The translations under genes were made by a program, and so were the position numbers. DNA of 39,436 nucleotides from IMG/VR virus record IMGVR_UViG_3300046522_000058, positions 1 through 39,436 of that record. One strand, given 5' to 3'. Below the pieces are notes generated by a model, which was not told where the DNA came from, did not search any database, and saw only the letters and a list, made by a program, of their open reading frames with translations. This document shows, in pieces, positions 20,814 to 28,384 of this stretch (positions within the stretch are counted from its first letter, which is position 1; every line of letters begins with the position of its first letter). The DNA is from a virus.

Positions 20814-20854
20814 AGCTTAGGTGACTAGGTCTCAGGTGTCAAACCACTTACGAA
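20814..20854 (-). promoter_or_regulatory. Strong sigma70-like promoter with operator arm
   Basis: Consensus TTGACA (20837-20842), a 17-base spacer and TAAGCT (20814-20819) on the minus strand. An operator arm (ACTTACGAA, plus strand 20846-20854) lies just upstream and overlaps the T tract of the preceding terminator. Confidence 0.65.
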
Positions 20855-20896
20855 AAAAGCCCCCGGCAACCGCCCAACAGGGCAGCCACCAGGGGC
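20853..20896 (-). terminator. Intrinsic terminator after dNMP kinase
   Basis: On the minus strand GCCCCTGG...CCGGGGGC forms the base of a hairpin with an inner GCCC/GGGC stem, followed by TTTTTT. It ends the lysis and dNMP kinase operon. Confidence 0.85.
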
Positions 20897-20901
20897 AAGT
20901 T

Positions 20902-21453
20902 CTACAGCGGGAGATCGGCGAGCCGGGTGTAGAGATCCTCGATTCCGGCCGTGTTGTAGACGACGTGATCAGCCTCAAAGGCGTTCAGCGCTGTCTCGCT
21001 GGAATGCAAGGCAGCGTCACCGTTCAGCCGCTCGGGCCGGACGATGCGGACCAGGGTGAAGCCACGGGCGCGCAGGGCCTCAGCCTCGTTGGGGTACCGG
21101 ACGTCAGCCACGACTACGGGTAGGTTCCACGCTTCGGCCGTGTCTAGCTTCCGGTCCATGGCGTTGACCCAGTAGTTGTCATCGTGCTCGCGGATGCTCT
21201 GGCCCGTGTGCTGCAACAGGCGCCGAACCTCCGGGTAGTTGTCCTTGGCGTACTCCCAACCGACGTCACGGATCAGCGCGTCAAGGCGGACATGTACGCC
21301 GTAACCAGTGGGTACCAGCGGGTTGATGCTGAGCGTCATCTCTTTGAGCGGGTCAGCGAATGCGAGCCGGGTGTAAGCGTGCTTCCGCACGAAGTACAGG
21401 GCAGCCGTGTCTTTCCCGCTGCGAGCCTTACCGATGATGCCGATGTTCCGCAC
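20902..21453 (-). CDS. Deoxynucleoside monophosphate kinase
   Basis: A 183-residue P-loop kinase that would phosphorylate dNMPs, probably dTMP among them, toward dNTPs. The Walker A GKARSGKD lies at residues 8-15, followed by RLAFADPLKEM, the usual phage dNMP kinase motif. WVNAMDRKL and VVADVRYPNEAEALRARG match the family middle and LID regions. The start is GTG 21453 with AGGAGAGGG upstream, behind the 17-bp element and a leader hairpin. It complements ThyX and dCMP deaminase although it sits after the lysis genes. Confidence 0.88.
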   Translation of the reverse strand: MRNIGIIGKARSGKDTAALYFVRKHAYTRLAFADPLKEMTLSINPLVPTGYGVHVRLDALIRDVGWEYAKDNYPEVRRLLQHTGQSIREHDDNYWVNAMDRKLDTAEAWNLPVVVADVRYPNEAEALRARGFTLVRIVRPERLNGDAALHSSETALNAFEADHVVYNTAGIEDLYTRLADLPL

Positions 21454-21490
21454 GACGTTCCCTCTCCTTGGGCTAGTCCTCAGAGAGGGT

Positions 21491-21507
21491 CTGTCGAGTC
21501 GGTTAGC
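21491..21507 (-). repeat. 17-bp leader element, copy 8
   Basis: GCTAACCGACTCGACAG starts at the last base of the stop codon of the 58-residue membrane gene and lies 38 bases ahead of the dNMP kinase start. CCCTCTC and GAGAGGG hairpin arms follow it, as before the exonuclease gene. Confidence 0.75.
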
Positions 21508-21683
21508 TAGGCGCCCAGGAACACCCGCAGCACCTTGACAACGTCATCTGTCGGGAAGTCAGGCACATAGCGCGAGACGAACGGCAGGGCGACAATCACA
21601 GCGGAAGCCACCTTGCGCCGATGTGCGACGAGCCAGTACCAGGCTTCGCGTAGCTTCGAGGATTCGGCAGAGTGGTTGCCCAC
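21507..21683 (-). CDS. Small membrane protein, holin candidate, 58 aa
   Basis: The GTG at 21683 has GGAGG eight bases upstream and follows the preceding gene by four bases; a longer frame to 21797 is blocked by that gene. The product has a basic stretch (AHRRK), one hydrophobic segment (VASAVIVALPFVSRYV, about 25-40) and a C-terminal FPTDDVVKVLRVFLGA. Its position after endolysin and another membrane protein suggests a holin or an antiholin. One transmembrane segment is consistent but not decisive. Confidence 0.65.
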   Translation of the reverse strand: MGNHSAESSKLREAWYWLVAHRRKVASAVIVALPFVSRYVPDFPTDDVVKVLRVFLGA

Positions 21684-21687
21684 AGGG

Positions 21688-21927
21688 TTAGCCTCCAATG
21701 GCCTTGGCGATAGTGATTCCGGCGCTGGTGATGGCGCCGATTGCTGCGACGGGAACCGTGTACTTCCAGCGCTCGACGCTGCGTATCCGGTCCTCATGGT
21801 CGTCTAGCTGCTTGCTGACTTCCGCGTTCGACTGTACGAGCGACCGGACGTCATCGCGCAGACCAACAATCTGGTCATAGATCTCGCGCGCTGAGATGGT
21901 CACTCCTAGTGGGTCGTTCTCTGACAT
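21688..21927 (-). CDS. Small coiled-coil membrane protein, holin candidate, 79 aa
   Basis: ATG 21927 has GGGGG upstream. The N-terminal 50 residues form a charged heptad-like helix (AREIYDQIVGLRDDVRSLVQ, AEVSKQLDDHEDRIRSVE). The C-terminus is one transmembrane segment (YTVPVAAIGAITSAGITIAK). This arrangement is common for actinophage proteins encoded next to endolysin and annotated as holins or as DUF2746-like. It lies between endolysin and the 58-residue membrane protein, and the pair may act together to open the membrane. Confidence 0.75.
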   Translation of the reverse strand: MSENDPLGVTISAREIYDQIVGLRDDVRSLVQSNAEVSKQLDDHEDRIRSVERWKYTVPVAAIGAITSAGITIAKAIGG

Positions 21928-21940
21928 TACGCAACCCCCG

Positions 21941-22846
21941 TTACGCGACCACGGTGAACCCGTGCTTGTTGCCCAGCTTGGTCAGCGAGACGAAACCGGG
22001 AATGCCGTCTGCGTCCGCTCCGCTATAGCCAAGCTTGCGCTGCCACTTGCGGTAAGCGGCAATCGTGGTGGTGCCGTAACTCCCGTCGCTGGCATACGCC
22101 TTGGCTAGGTAGCCCTCAGCACGTAGCGCAGCCTCAACTAGCTTGACACCAGCGGCGTAGGTCTTGTGTCCCTGCGGGGCGCCCGGGTCAGTCTTGGCCG
22201 CACGCACCAGCTCACTCAGATCAACCTTGGGCTTGGCCGCAGGCTTCGAGGGAGAGGGGGCAGGCTTGGACGCCGTAGGCGCAGCAGCGAACAGGGCCGT
22301 CTTGCTGATCGCGCCCGGGTCCCAGTGGTCGTTACCGGGAACGTTGCTGTGTCCGTAGTGGCCAGCCTTGTTGAGCCAGACATCACGCGAACGCTTCGCA
22401 GCGCTGTCCCCGTACTTGCTCGCCAGCGCACCCATGGGGAAGGTGTCCGGGATACCCCAACTGCGAATGGCAGCCATGAGCTTGCGGAAGTTGGGGCCAG
22501 GCTTCCAGTACCCAGTGAAGGGCGTACCGGCTCGGGCGAGAACCTCGATCTGAATGCAGACCCTGCCCGTTCGGTTCGTGCGCGTGGCACCGTCGTTCTT
22601 CAGGGCTCGTGCCGACTGACTCAGCGGACCGAACTGCCCGAGCCTGTCAGTCGTGGGGTCGTACAGGATGTGCGGCTCAGCGCCAATGGTGCGTAGGTAC
22701 TTGCCCACAGCGTCGAACGCAGCGTTACCGGCGCCCGATTCGGTCGTGTGCCAGACCACGCGAGGCGGGCGAGATGCGCTGTCCATGGCTCCGCCGATCG
22801 AGCCAGAGCCGAGACGCTCAGCGCCCGTAATCCATGCGGTACCCAA
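21941..22846 (-). CDS. Endolysin: N-acetylmuramoyl-L-alanine amidase with peptidoglycan-binding domain
   Basis: A 301-residue lysin. The amidase (PGRP-like) domain has VVWHTTESGAG with His33 and the distal zinc ligands in HYGHSNVPGNDHWDPG (His163/166 and His174 with Asp176 nearby). A Pro-Ala-Lys linker (about 188-215) leads to a C-terminal peptidoglycan-binding repeat (DGSYGTTTIAAYRKWQRKLG). I start at TTG 22846, eight bases after AAGGAG; the frame extends to 22900 but lacks an SD there. No signal peptide is seen, so release would need a holin, and two candidates follow. Confidence 0.93.
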   Translation of the reverse strand: MGTAWITGAERLGSGSIGGAMDSASRPPRVVWHTTESGAGNAAFDAVGKYLRTIGAEPHILYDPTTDRLGQFGPLSQSARALKNDGATRTNRTGRVCIQIEVLARAGTPFTGYWKPGPNFRKLMAAIRSWGIPDTFPMGALASKYGDSAAKRSRDVWLNKAGHYGHSNVPGNDHWDPGAISKTALFAAAPTASKPAPSPSKPAAKPKVDLSELVRAAKTDPGAPQGHKTYAAGVKLVEAALRAEGYLAKAYASDGSYGTTTIAAYRKWQRKLGYSGADADGIPGFVSLTKLGNKHGFTVVA

Positions 22847-22898
22847 GTGGGTTACTCCTTCGTGTGAGGGGCGGGGGCCTGCGCCGTGCAGGACCCCC

Positions 22899-22918
22899 AC
22901 CTACGAACTTTCGTACGT
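22899..22918. promoter_or_regulatory. Operator-like palindrome, copy 7
   Basis: ACCTACGAA-CT-TTCGTACGT starts right after the tailspike-like stop codon and lies about 55 bases before the endolysin start. No -35/-10 pair accompanies it, so it looks like a stoperator rather than a promoter operator. Confidence 0.75.
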
Positions 22919-22919
22919 G

Positions 22920-24521
22920 CTAGCTGACTCGGTTGAATCCGGGGGACGTGGTGCCACCGCCGAACGAAGTAGTAGCAGCCGTGGTGAACACCAGCGCAAC
23001 AGCCGTGGTCCAGCCGTTTCCGGTCAGGTCGTTGTTCGCCACCGTGTTACCACCTGCGCCCGTACCTGACACCGTGACACCGTTCGTGCCGGAACCCTTG
23101 ATGATTCGGTTGTTGGCTACCGTGCCATCTGACGCGTTGTCACTGAGGCGGACAGCAGCCGACGCAGCCCCGCTGATCCAGTTCCCGTTTACAAGGAAGT
23201 CGTTGTGGTCAGCGATGAAGATTCCGTGGTTGGTGGCCGTGGTGTCGATGGTGTTGCCATGGACGTTGGCGCCGGTACCACGGCTGACGTTGACGCCGTT
23301 GGACTGCGGGTTACGAATGGTGTTACTGCCGATGTTCGGGCCCGTGCAGTCGAACGCCACGATTCCCGTAGAGGCAGTAGAACTGATCGTGTTACCGGTG
23401 ACCGTGGGGCGGGAACACCACTCAACGTGGATGCCGTTGGACGTGTCAGAGGTAAGACCCAGGATCGAGTTACCCGTGATGGAAACCTGGTCCCACGTCC
23501 CGCCCGAGGCGCCGTATACGCGGATTCCGGAGTCATCACCAGCGCTGTCAATGGTGTTGCCGCTGATGACGATGTTCTTGCCGTTGGCCAGGAAGTCAGC
23601 CGGGTCAGGGCGGGAAAGCTGGATGCCCGATAGGCCCGAGTTGAACACCACGTTGTTCGCGATGACAGCGCGTCGCCAGCCGAAACCGTAAACGCCCTGG
23701 TGCGCGACGTCGTCAAACCGGTTGTTGACGACCTGGATTCCGTAGTAGTAGGTGCCGGAAACCAGCATGTGAGAGCCAACACCACGACCGAACGAACCAC
23801 AGCGGGAAGAGGCGCGCACTAGGCAGCCATCCACCAGGATGTTCTTAGACATCGTGTTGTCGAACGAGCCGATAGCAGCGCTGCCCGACTTAGCCATGTC
23901 AATCTGAATGGCTTCCGAGAACGAGCGCGAGGCGTCGCCGGAGTTGTCCACGTACCCGAGGAACTGGCAGTTCAACGCTCGCCCACCGTCAGTGGAGTTG
24001 AACTCAATCCCGTGGGCAGACGAGACGTTGGTAATGATCGCGTCTCGTACCGTGATGTCCGTGCAGTGGATGAAGCCCATACAGTTCGTCATGGCGGTGA
24101 CAGATCCGTCAGTGCCGTTGAACGCGTTACAGTCCCAGGTGCCACCCAGAACGGTGATGTGGGAATGGCCCCCGTACCCGCTGAACGTTTCGGTAGACAG
24201 GAAGTTGCGCAGCAGCCCCGTGTTACCGATGCTCTTGATCGTGGCGCCGTAGGCGTAGATCGTCGTGTAGTCGTAGACCACCAGGAAGTTGGAAACCGCG
24301 TAGGTCTTGCCCGGCGTGAACTGGACCAGGCCACCCCCGCTATCCTTAGCGAAGTCGAGGGCGGCCTGAATCGCCAGCGTGTCATCAGTAATCCCGTTGC
24401 CGACAGCGCCGAAGGTTTCGACGTTGACCGTGCTGGACGTATTCAGTCGCTCAAGCATGTACTGAAGACGACCGCCGGTAATGTCCATACCGGGGCGCCA
24501 CATGTCGACAGGGGTACTCAA
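22920..24521 (-). CDS. Right-handed beta-helix tailspike-like protein
   Basis: A 533-residue protein. After a short N-terminal helix comes NVETFGAVGNGITDDTLAIQ, the hallmark opening of phage pectate-lyase-like beta-helices. Many short repeats follow (NNVVFNSGLSGIQLS, GNTIDSAGDDSGIRVYG, GNTISSTASTGIVAFD), each one coil of the solenoid. The C-terminus is Ser/Gly/Thr-rich. Such proteins bind or cleave surface polysaccharide, here probably the actinobacterial wall or teichoic polymers; the catalytic residues cannot be identified. The start is TTG 24521 with AAGGAG directly after the upstream stop. It is the last structural gene before lysis. Confidence 0.85.
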   Translation of the reverse strand: MSTPVDMWRPGMDITGGRLQYMLERLNTSSTVNVETFGAVGNGITDDTLAIQAALDFAKDSGGGLVQFTPGKTYAVSNFLVVYDYTTIYAYGATIKSIGNTGLLRNFLSTETFSGYGGHSHITVLGGTWDCNAFNGTDGSVTAMTNCMGFIHCTDITVRDAIITNVSSAHGIEFNSTDGGRALNCQFLGYVDNSGDASRSFSEAIQIDMAKSGSAAIGSFDNTMSKNILVDGCLVRASSRCGSFGRGVGSHMLVSGTYYYGIQVVNNRFDDVAHQGVYGFGWRRAVIANNVVFNSGLSGIQLSRPDPADFLANGKNIVISGNTIDSAGDDSGIRVYGASGGTWDQVSITGNSILGLTSDTSNGIHVEWCSRPTVTGNTISSTASTGIVAFDCTGPNIGSNTIRNPQSNGVNVSRGTGANVHGNTIDTTATNHGIFIADHNDFLVNGNWISGAASAAVRLSDNASDGTVANNRIIKGSGTNGVTVSGTGAGGNTVANNDLTGNGWTTAVALVFTTAATTSFGGGTTSPGFNRVS

Positions 24522-24531
24522 TGCTTTCTCC

Positions 24532-27500
24532 TTAGAGAGACGTGATCGCAGGGGTAGCGATGTTGATTGCAGTCCCGTAGGTCTGCGCCTTCACAACGCC
24601 ATTGACCGAGCGATCAACCGTGAATATCTGAGAGTCGGTCACGCTGATGTCATCGAATTCGATGTTGACGGGCAGCGTGTTGGTGTTGGCAGGACCGAGG
24701 AACGAACGCACCGCAATACCACCAGCGTTGGGCAGCGACGTGTCAGTAACAGTCAGCTGCCATCCCTCGGGCTCAGCGGTACCCACCTTCCAGAACTTCG
24801 TGTAGAGCGTGTCACCCTCTACCCTCTGCCGAACCGTGTATTGCGCCCCAGCGGAGTGCGTGAGCTTAGTTCCGTAGGTGGCTAGTACGGTCTCGCTCGG
24901 CGTGCGCTTGCGTAGCGAAAGCTCAGCAGTCGCAGCAGATGAGGAGAAGAACACGCGAGTGAAGTAGTACTGCGTTACGTCGCTGTTTGTACGAATCGGG
25001 AAGTAGGTGTAGATCCCTTCCCCGGTCGGTACCACTGGCATAGTGAACGTGGTCAGGGTCTCCACGTCCTTCAGCGAAATGGTGTTGAGCGCCGTAATGC
25101 GGAATACGTTTTTCGTCGAGTGGATATGGCGGCCGATGCTGCCGTTGGTCACGTAGTCGGACACCGGGGCGTTGCCGTAGACCTGCCAAGGCTGGCCCGA
25201 GTCGGCGTTACCCCAACCGTTCGTGGTCGAGCGGGTGAACGTGTCACTGACAGCGAGATCAGAAACCGCGAAGCAGCGAGCACCCCACACGTAGAACGGC
25301 TGAGCCGGGGGCGTGCCGTCGAATCGCGGGCGAACTCGTCCACGGTCCGTGTTGGCCGCAGAGGTGAAGTCGTACTGAATCCACGTCCACACGTTCGCCG
25401 GTAGGACCGTTCCCGTAGCGGGTCCAGCCGTAGCCAGGAACGTACCCGCTGCGTTGTACTGGTGCACCGTGGCGCGTAGGTCAGCCATGCCCGTAGGCGA
25501 GTAGGCCCAGTAACCCACCCGGTACCGCGTAAGCGGCTTCAGGGTGCCCGGAGCAGACAGCGTAGAGGCAGCACCACCAACAGCGCCCGTACCATTCGGC
25601 GTGATGACCAGCGAGCCAGTCTCAGCCTTGGGATGCTTGACCGTGGTCGAGTACCCCACAGTGGCGTTGGTGTCGACACCCCATCCGCTGATCCCACCAT
25701 CCATGTACGGGTTATCCGGAATCGGCATGGAGCCAACCGACTTGACGCGCATAAGCTCGCCACTCGCCCGAATGTAGTACGGCAGGAACTGCGGGTCAGA
25801 CGTCCACATGGGTCCGGCCGTAGTGCGTATGGTCAGGTCCGTAGCGGTCGACGTTGCAGCCGTAGCCAGGATCGTGCCATCCGTGTCAGCCTGCCCGTAG
25901 AGCGGGTGATCGGTTACGGCCGTATCCCAGGGGTCAGCGGGAACACAGTTCAGCGTGAGTTCCCAGCGGTACAGATCGAGCGTCTCTTGCCACCCGAGGA
26001 CGATCAAGTCAACCTCGTCATGTGACACCCACTCAGGCAGATCCGTAATCCGGATCTTGTCCCCCTCGCGCAGCTTCAGCACCAGCGGGATCAGCCACTC
26101 GGCACCCGGCTTATGGAGCATGAGCGAAACCGTGGGGTATCGCGCTGCGTCGTAGGTGCCCAGGTGCAGTTTCCAGTACGCGACCGGGTCTGTCTGGTCA
26201 TCCTCAGCGAGGCTCAGCGTTGCGGCAGAGTCGTACTTGCCGATGCCGTCCGGCGCTGCGTTGACCGACAGGGGGCCCGTTTCGAGGACAGCACGCGCAG
26301 AGCTACCACCGTCCCGAGTCACCGTGATGTCATTGATTACGGCGCTGTCATCGTCGACAGGTTCCAAGTCCGGCCCTAGACCAGGCTCGTTGTAGCTCAG
26401 CGAGATCAGCGGCGTCTGTGAGTACAAGCTCGACCGGTCCCGGTATTGCAGACCGATTCGGCGCATGTCTTCAGTGAGTAGTCCCCCGTCCCCTTCGGCA
26501 GCAGCCTCGAACAGGTCGACTAGCGGAACCTGTCGCTGGTAACCAACCTTGGCGGGAGGCAGCGCACCAGGCGTACGAGTGATGGACAGCTTCTCTTCCT
26601 GCCCGAGTCGGCGCAGGCGAGCCACGACGTCTTCACCCCGGTACGCGTCGTCAGACCCTGTATACAGAGCCGAGTTCGCTTCGCGTAGGACAGCGAGATG
26701 CCCCACGCCCCACCCTTCGGTAAGCGCTGGCCAGTCCGCTGAAACCATGCTGACGCTGCCACAGGTTCCCGTGGGGTACGTCCGGCCTAGTCCGCCTGCG
26801 TCTCCGCCAACGTCCTGCCAGTTGATGCGCCAGTCAAACCCAGTGCCGCCCTCAACGTCGATGGCATAGAAGCGCAAGCGTGTCCAACCGTGGAACACGT
26901 CAGCGCCCACGCCGATGAACTGCTCAATTAGCTTGACGTTCGTGGACGAGAACCCCTGAACCGTGGCACGGCCAGAGCGCAGCAGGATTACCCACTTGCG
27001 GATGGTGCCGTTGGTGCTGAGGATCTTGACTAGTTCAACGTCCTCCCCCACGGGCACGATGTCATCAGCGTTGTAGACGAACTCGACCTGCCACTGACCA
27101 GGCGTGAAGTCGGGTACGGGGGCGGACAGCGAGCTAATGCCGGTCAGGCGAGGCAGGGGCGCAGAGCTGGGGAGCGTGTCCCAGGATGCCCACTCGACCG
27201 AGGAGACCGAGGCAGGCAGTACACCCGGGATCGGCGAGTACGCCTGTACAGCCTCTTCCTGCTCCTCCATGGGCCAGTACGCCACAGGGTTACCCGTGGG
27301 GATACGGCGCCGTAGCGTGGAGTCCAGAGACTTGGCGCCCTGCCCGAGGCGGCGCAGGATGCCGTTAGCAGTGATCGGCGAGTACCGGTCGGTGTCATCA
27401 GTCGACCAGCGCAGGGGCCAGGATGCGACTTCACCAACAAACCTGTCGTCACGGTCGCGTATCTCGCTAGCACCGCTGAGCGTCCACGTAAGGCCCTGTG

Positions 27501-28368
27501 AGTCGACGATGGTACTCGCACCAGGGGTAGCCGCTCGGAAGTCGGGAGAAGCCACCACAGTGCCGTTGATGCCGTTACGCACCTCGTACCGGTAGCCCCG
27601 ACCGTTCAGCGGGTAGCGGGGGCGAGCGATTCCGTTCCGTAGGTCCGTGGTCCCCAGGGTCAGCGAGGCACTGCCGCTGAAGATGGGGTCAGTACCAGCG
27701 GCCACCGTGACAGGCTCGCCTATCTGCGTCCAGCCATTCGGGGCGCTGAGCGACTCGGCCCAGTAGAACGTGACCGTGTTCCCGCCGTTGCCGTTGTCGA
27801 TGTCCAGCGTTGCGCGGATGGCAGCACGCTCGGGAAGCTCAGGCAGTGTGCGGCCGAAATACCGGCCAGTCTTGTACTCGTCACCATCGGTGGTGAATCG
27901 GAAGTAGACAGCACCGTCCCCAACCTGGAGTACCCAACTCTGCTGAAGAGTCGAGCGGTTCCACTTGCCAAGGACAAGTTGATTGTTCGAGCCGTACCAG
28001 TCGGGGGCAAGCTCCGCCCGAACGTCAAGGTCTCCCGTGATGTCCAGCGAGGCAGTGTCAGCGGTCGACACGTAGTTGCCCGTCCGGCCGTCAAGCTGTA
28101 GGTAGTGGTCCTCATCGCTGGGCACGCTTACCCGGATAGGGGTGTTCCGGCCAATGAGCCCGTACAACGGGGACATGGCGTTACGCATGCTGTACTTGCC
28201 GGAACGGTTGTCAAGCGTCAACGTCAGGGAAGAGGGGTCAGCGGCGGAGCCCAGGTCAGGAACACCACGCGTGATGTGCTTGACCTCCCGCACGTAAACG
28301 TCCGGACTGATGTCCGACCAAGTACCGCCTAGGTTCAGTTCAGTTCGGATGTCTAGCGGGAAAGCCAC
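24532..28368 (-). CDS. Large minor tail (tail-tip / baseplate) protein
   Basis: A 1278-residue protein that probably forms the tail tip. The first about 85 residues (ELNLGGTWSDISPDVYVREV) match the start of actinophage tail-tip proteins. A laminin-G/concanavalin-like module (about 85-250) follows, with a YLQLDGRTGNYVSTADTASL opening. The middle (VGYQRQVPLVDLFEAAAEGD, then VDLIVLGWQETLDLYRWELT) resembles tail-associated proteins. Near the C-terminus is a carbohydrate-binding-like module with ISGWGVDTNATVGYS, then a second lectin-like domain. It may combine roles split between Dit and Tal elsewhere, because no separate Dit gene is present. The start is GTG 28368. Confidence 0.85.
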   Translation of the reverse strand: MAFPLDIRTELNLGGTWSDISPDVYVREVKHITRGVPDLGSAADPSSLTLTLDNRSGKYSMRNAMSPLYGLIGRNTPIRVSVPSDEDHYLQLDGRTGNYVSTADTASLDITGDLDVRAELAPDWYGSNNQLVLGKWNRSTLQQSWVLQVGDGAVYFRFTTDGDEYKTGRYFGRTLPELPERAAIRATLDIDNGNGGNTVTFYWAESLSAPNGWTQIGEPVTVAAGTDPIFSGSASLTLGTTDLRNGIARPRYPLNGRGYRYEVRNGINGTVVASPDFRAATPGASTIVDSQGLTWTLSGASEIRDRDDRFVGEVASWPLRWSTDDTDRYSPITANGILRRLGQGAKSLDSTLRRRIPTGNPVAYWPMEEQEEAVQAYSPIPGVLPASVSSVEWASWDTLPSSAPLPRLTGISSLSAPVPDFTPGQWQVEFVYNADDIVPVGEDVELVKILSTNGTIRKWVILLRSGRATVQGFSSTNVKLIEQFIGVGADVFHGWTRLRFYAIDVEGGTGFDWRINWQDVGGDAGGLGRTYPTGTCGSVSMVSADWPALTEGWGVGHLAVLREANSALYTGSDDAYRGEDVVARLRRLGQEEKLSITRTPGALPPAKVGYQRQVPLVDLFEAAAEGDGGLLTEDMRRIGLQYRDRSSLYSQTPLISLSYNEPGLGPDLEPVDDDSAVINDITVTRDGGSSARAVLETGPLSVNAAPDGIGKYDSAATLSLAEDDQTDPVAYWKLHLGTYDAARYPTVSLMLHKPGAEWLIPLVLKLREGDKIRITDLPEWVSHDEVDLIVLGWQETLDLYRWELTLNCVPADPWDTAVTDHPLYGQADTDGTILATAATSTATDLTIRTTAGPMWTSDPQFLPYYIRASGELMRVKSVGSMPIPDNPYMDGGISGWGVDTNATVGYSTTVKHPKAETGSLVITPNGTGAVGGAASTLSAPGTLKPLTRYRVGYWAYSPTGMADLRATVHQYNAAGTFLATAGPATGTVLPANVWTWIQYDFTSAANTDRGRVRPRFDGTPPAQPFYVWGARCFAVSDLAVSDTFTRSTTNGWGNADSGQPWQVYGNAPVSDYVTNGSIGRHIHSTKNVFRITALNTISLKDVETLTTFTMPVVPTGEGIYTYFPIRTNSDVTQYYFTRVFFSSSAATAELSLRKRTPSETVLATYGTKLTHSAGAQYTVRQRVEGDTLYTKFWKVGTAEPEGWQLTVTDTSLPNAGGIAVRSFLGPANTNTLPVNIEFDDISVTDSQIFTVDRSVNGVVKAQTYGTAINIATPAITSL

Positions 28369-28384
28369 CGCTGACCCCCTTTCC

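Noticed and set aside
22933-23691. Plus-strand open frame opposite the beta-helix protein
   Set aside because: Repetitive antisense shadow of the solenoid repeats.
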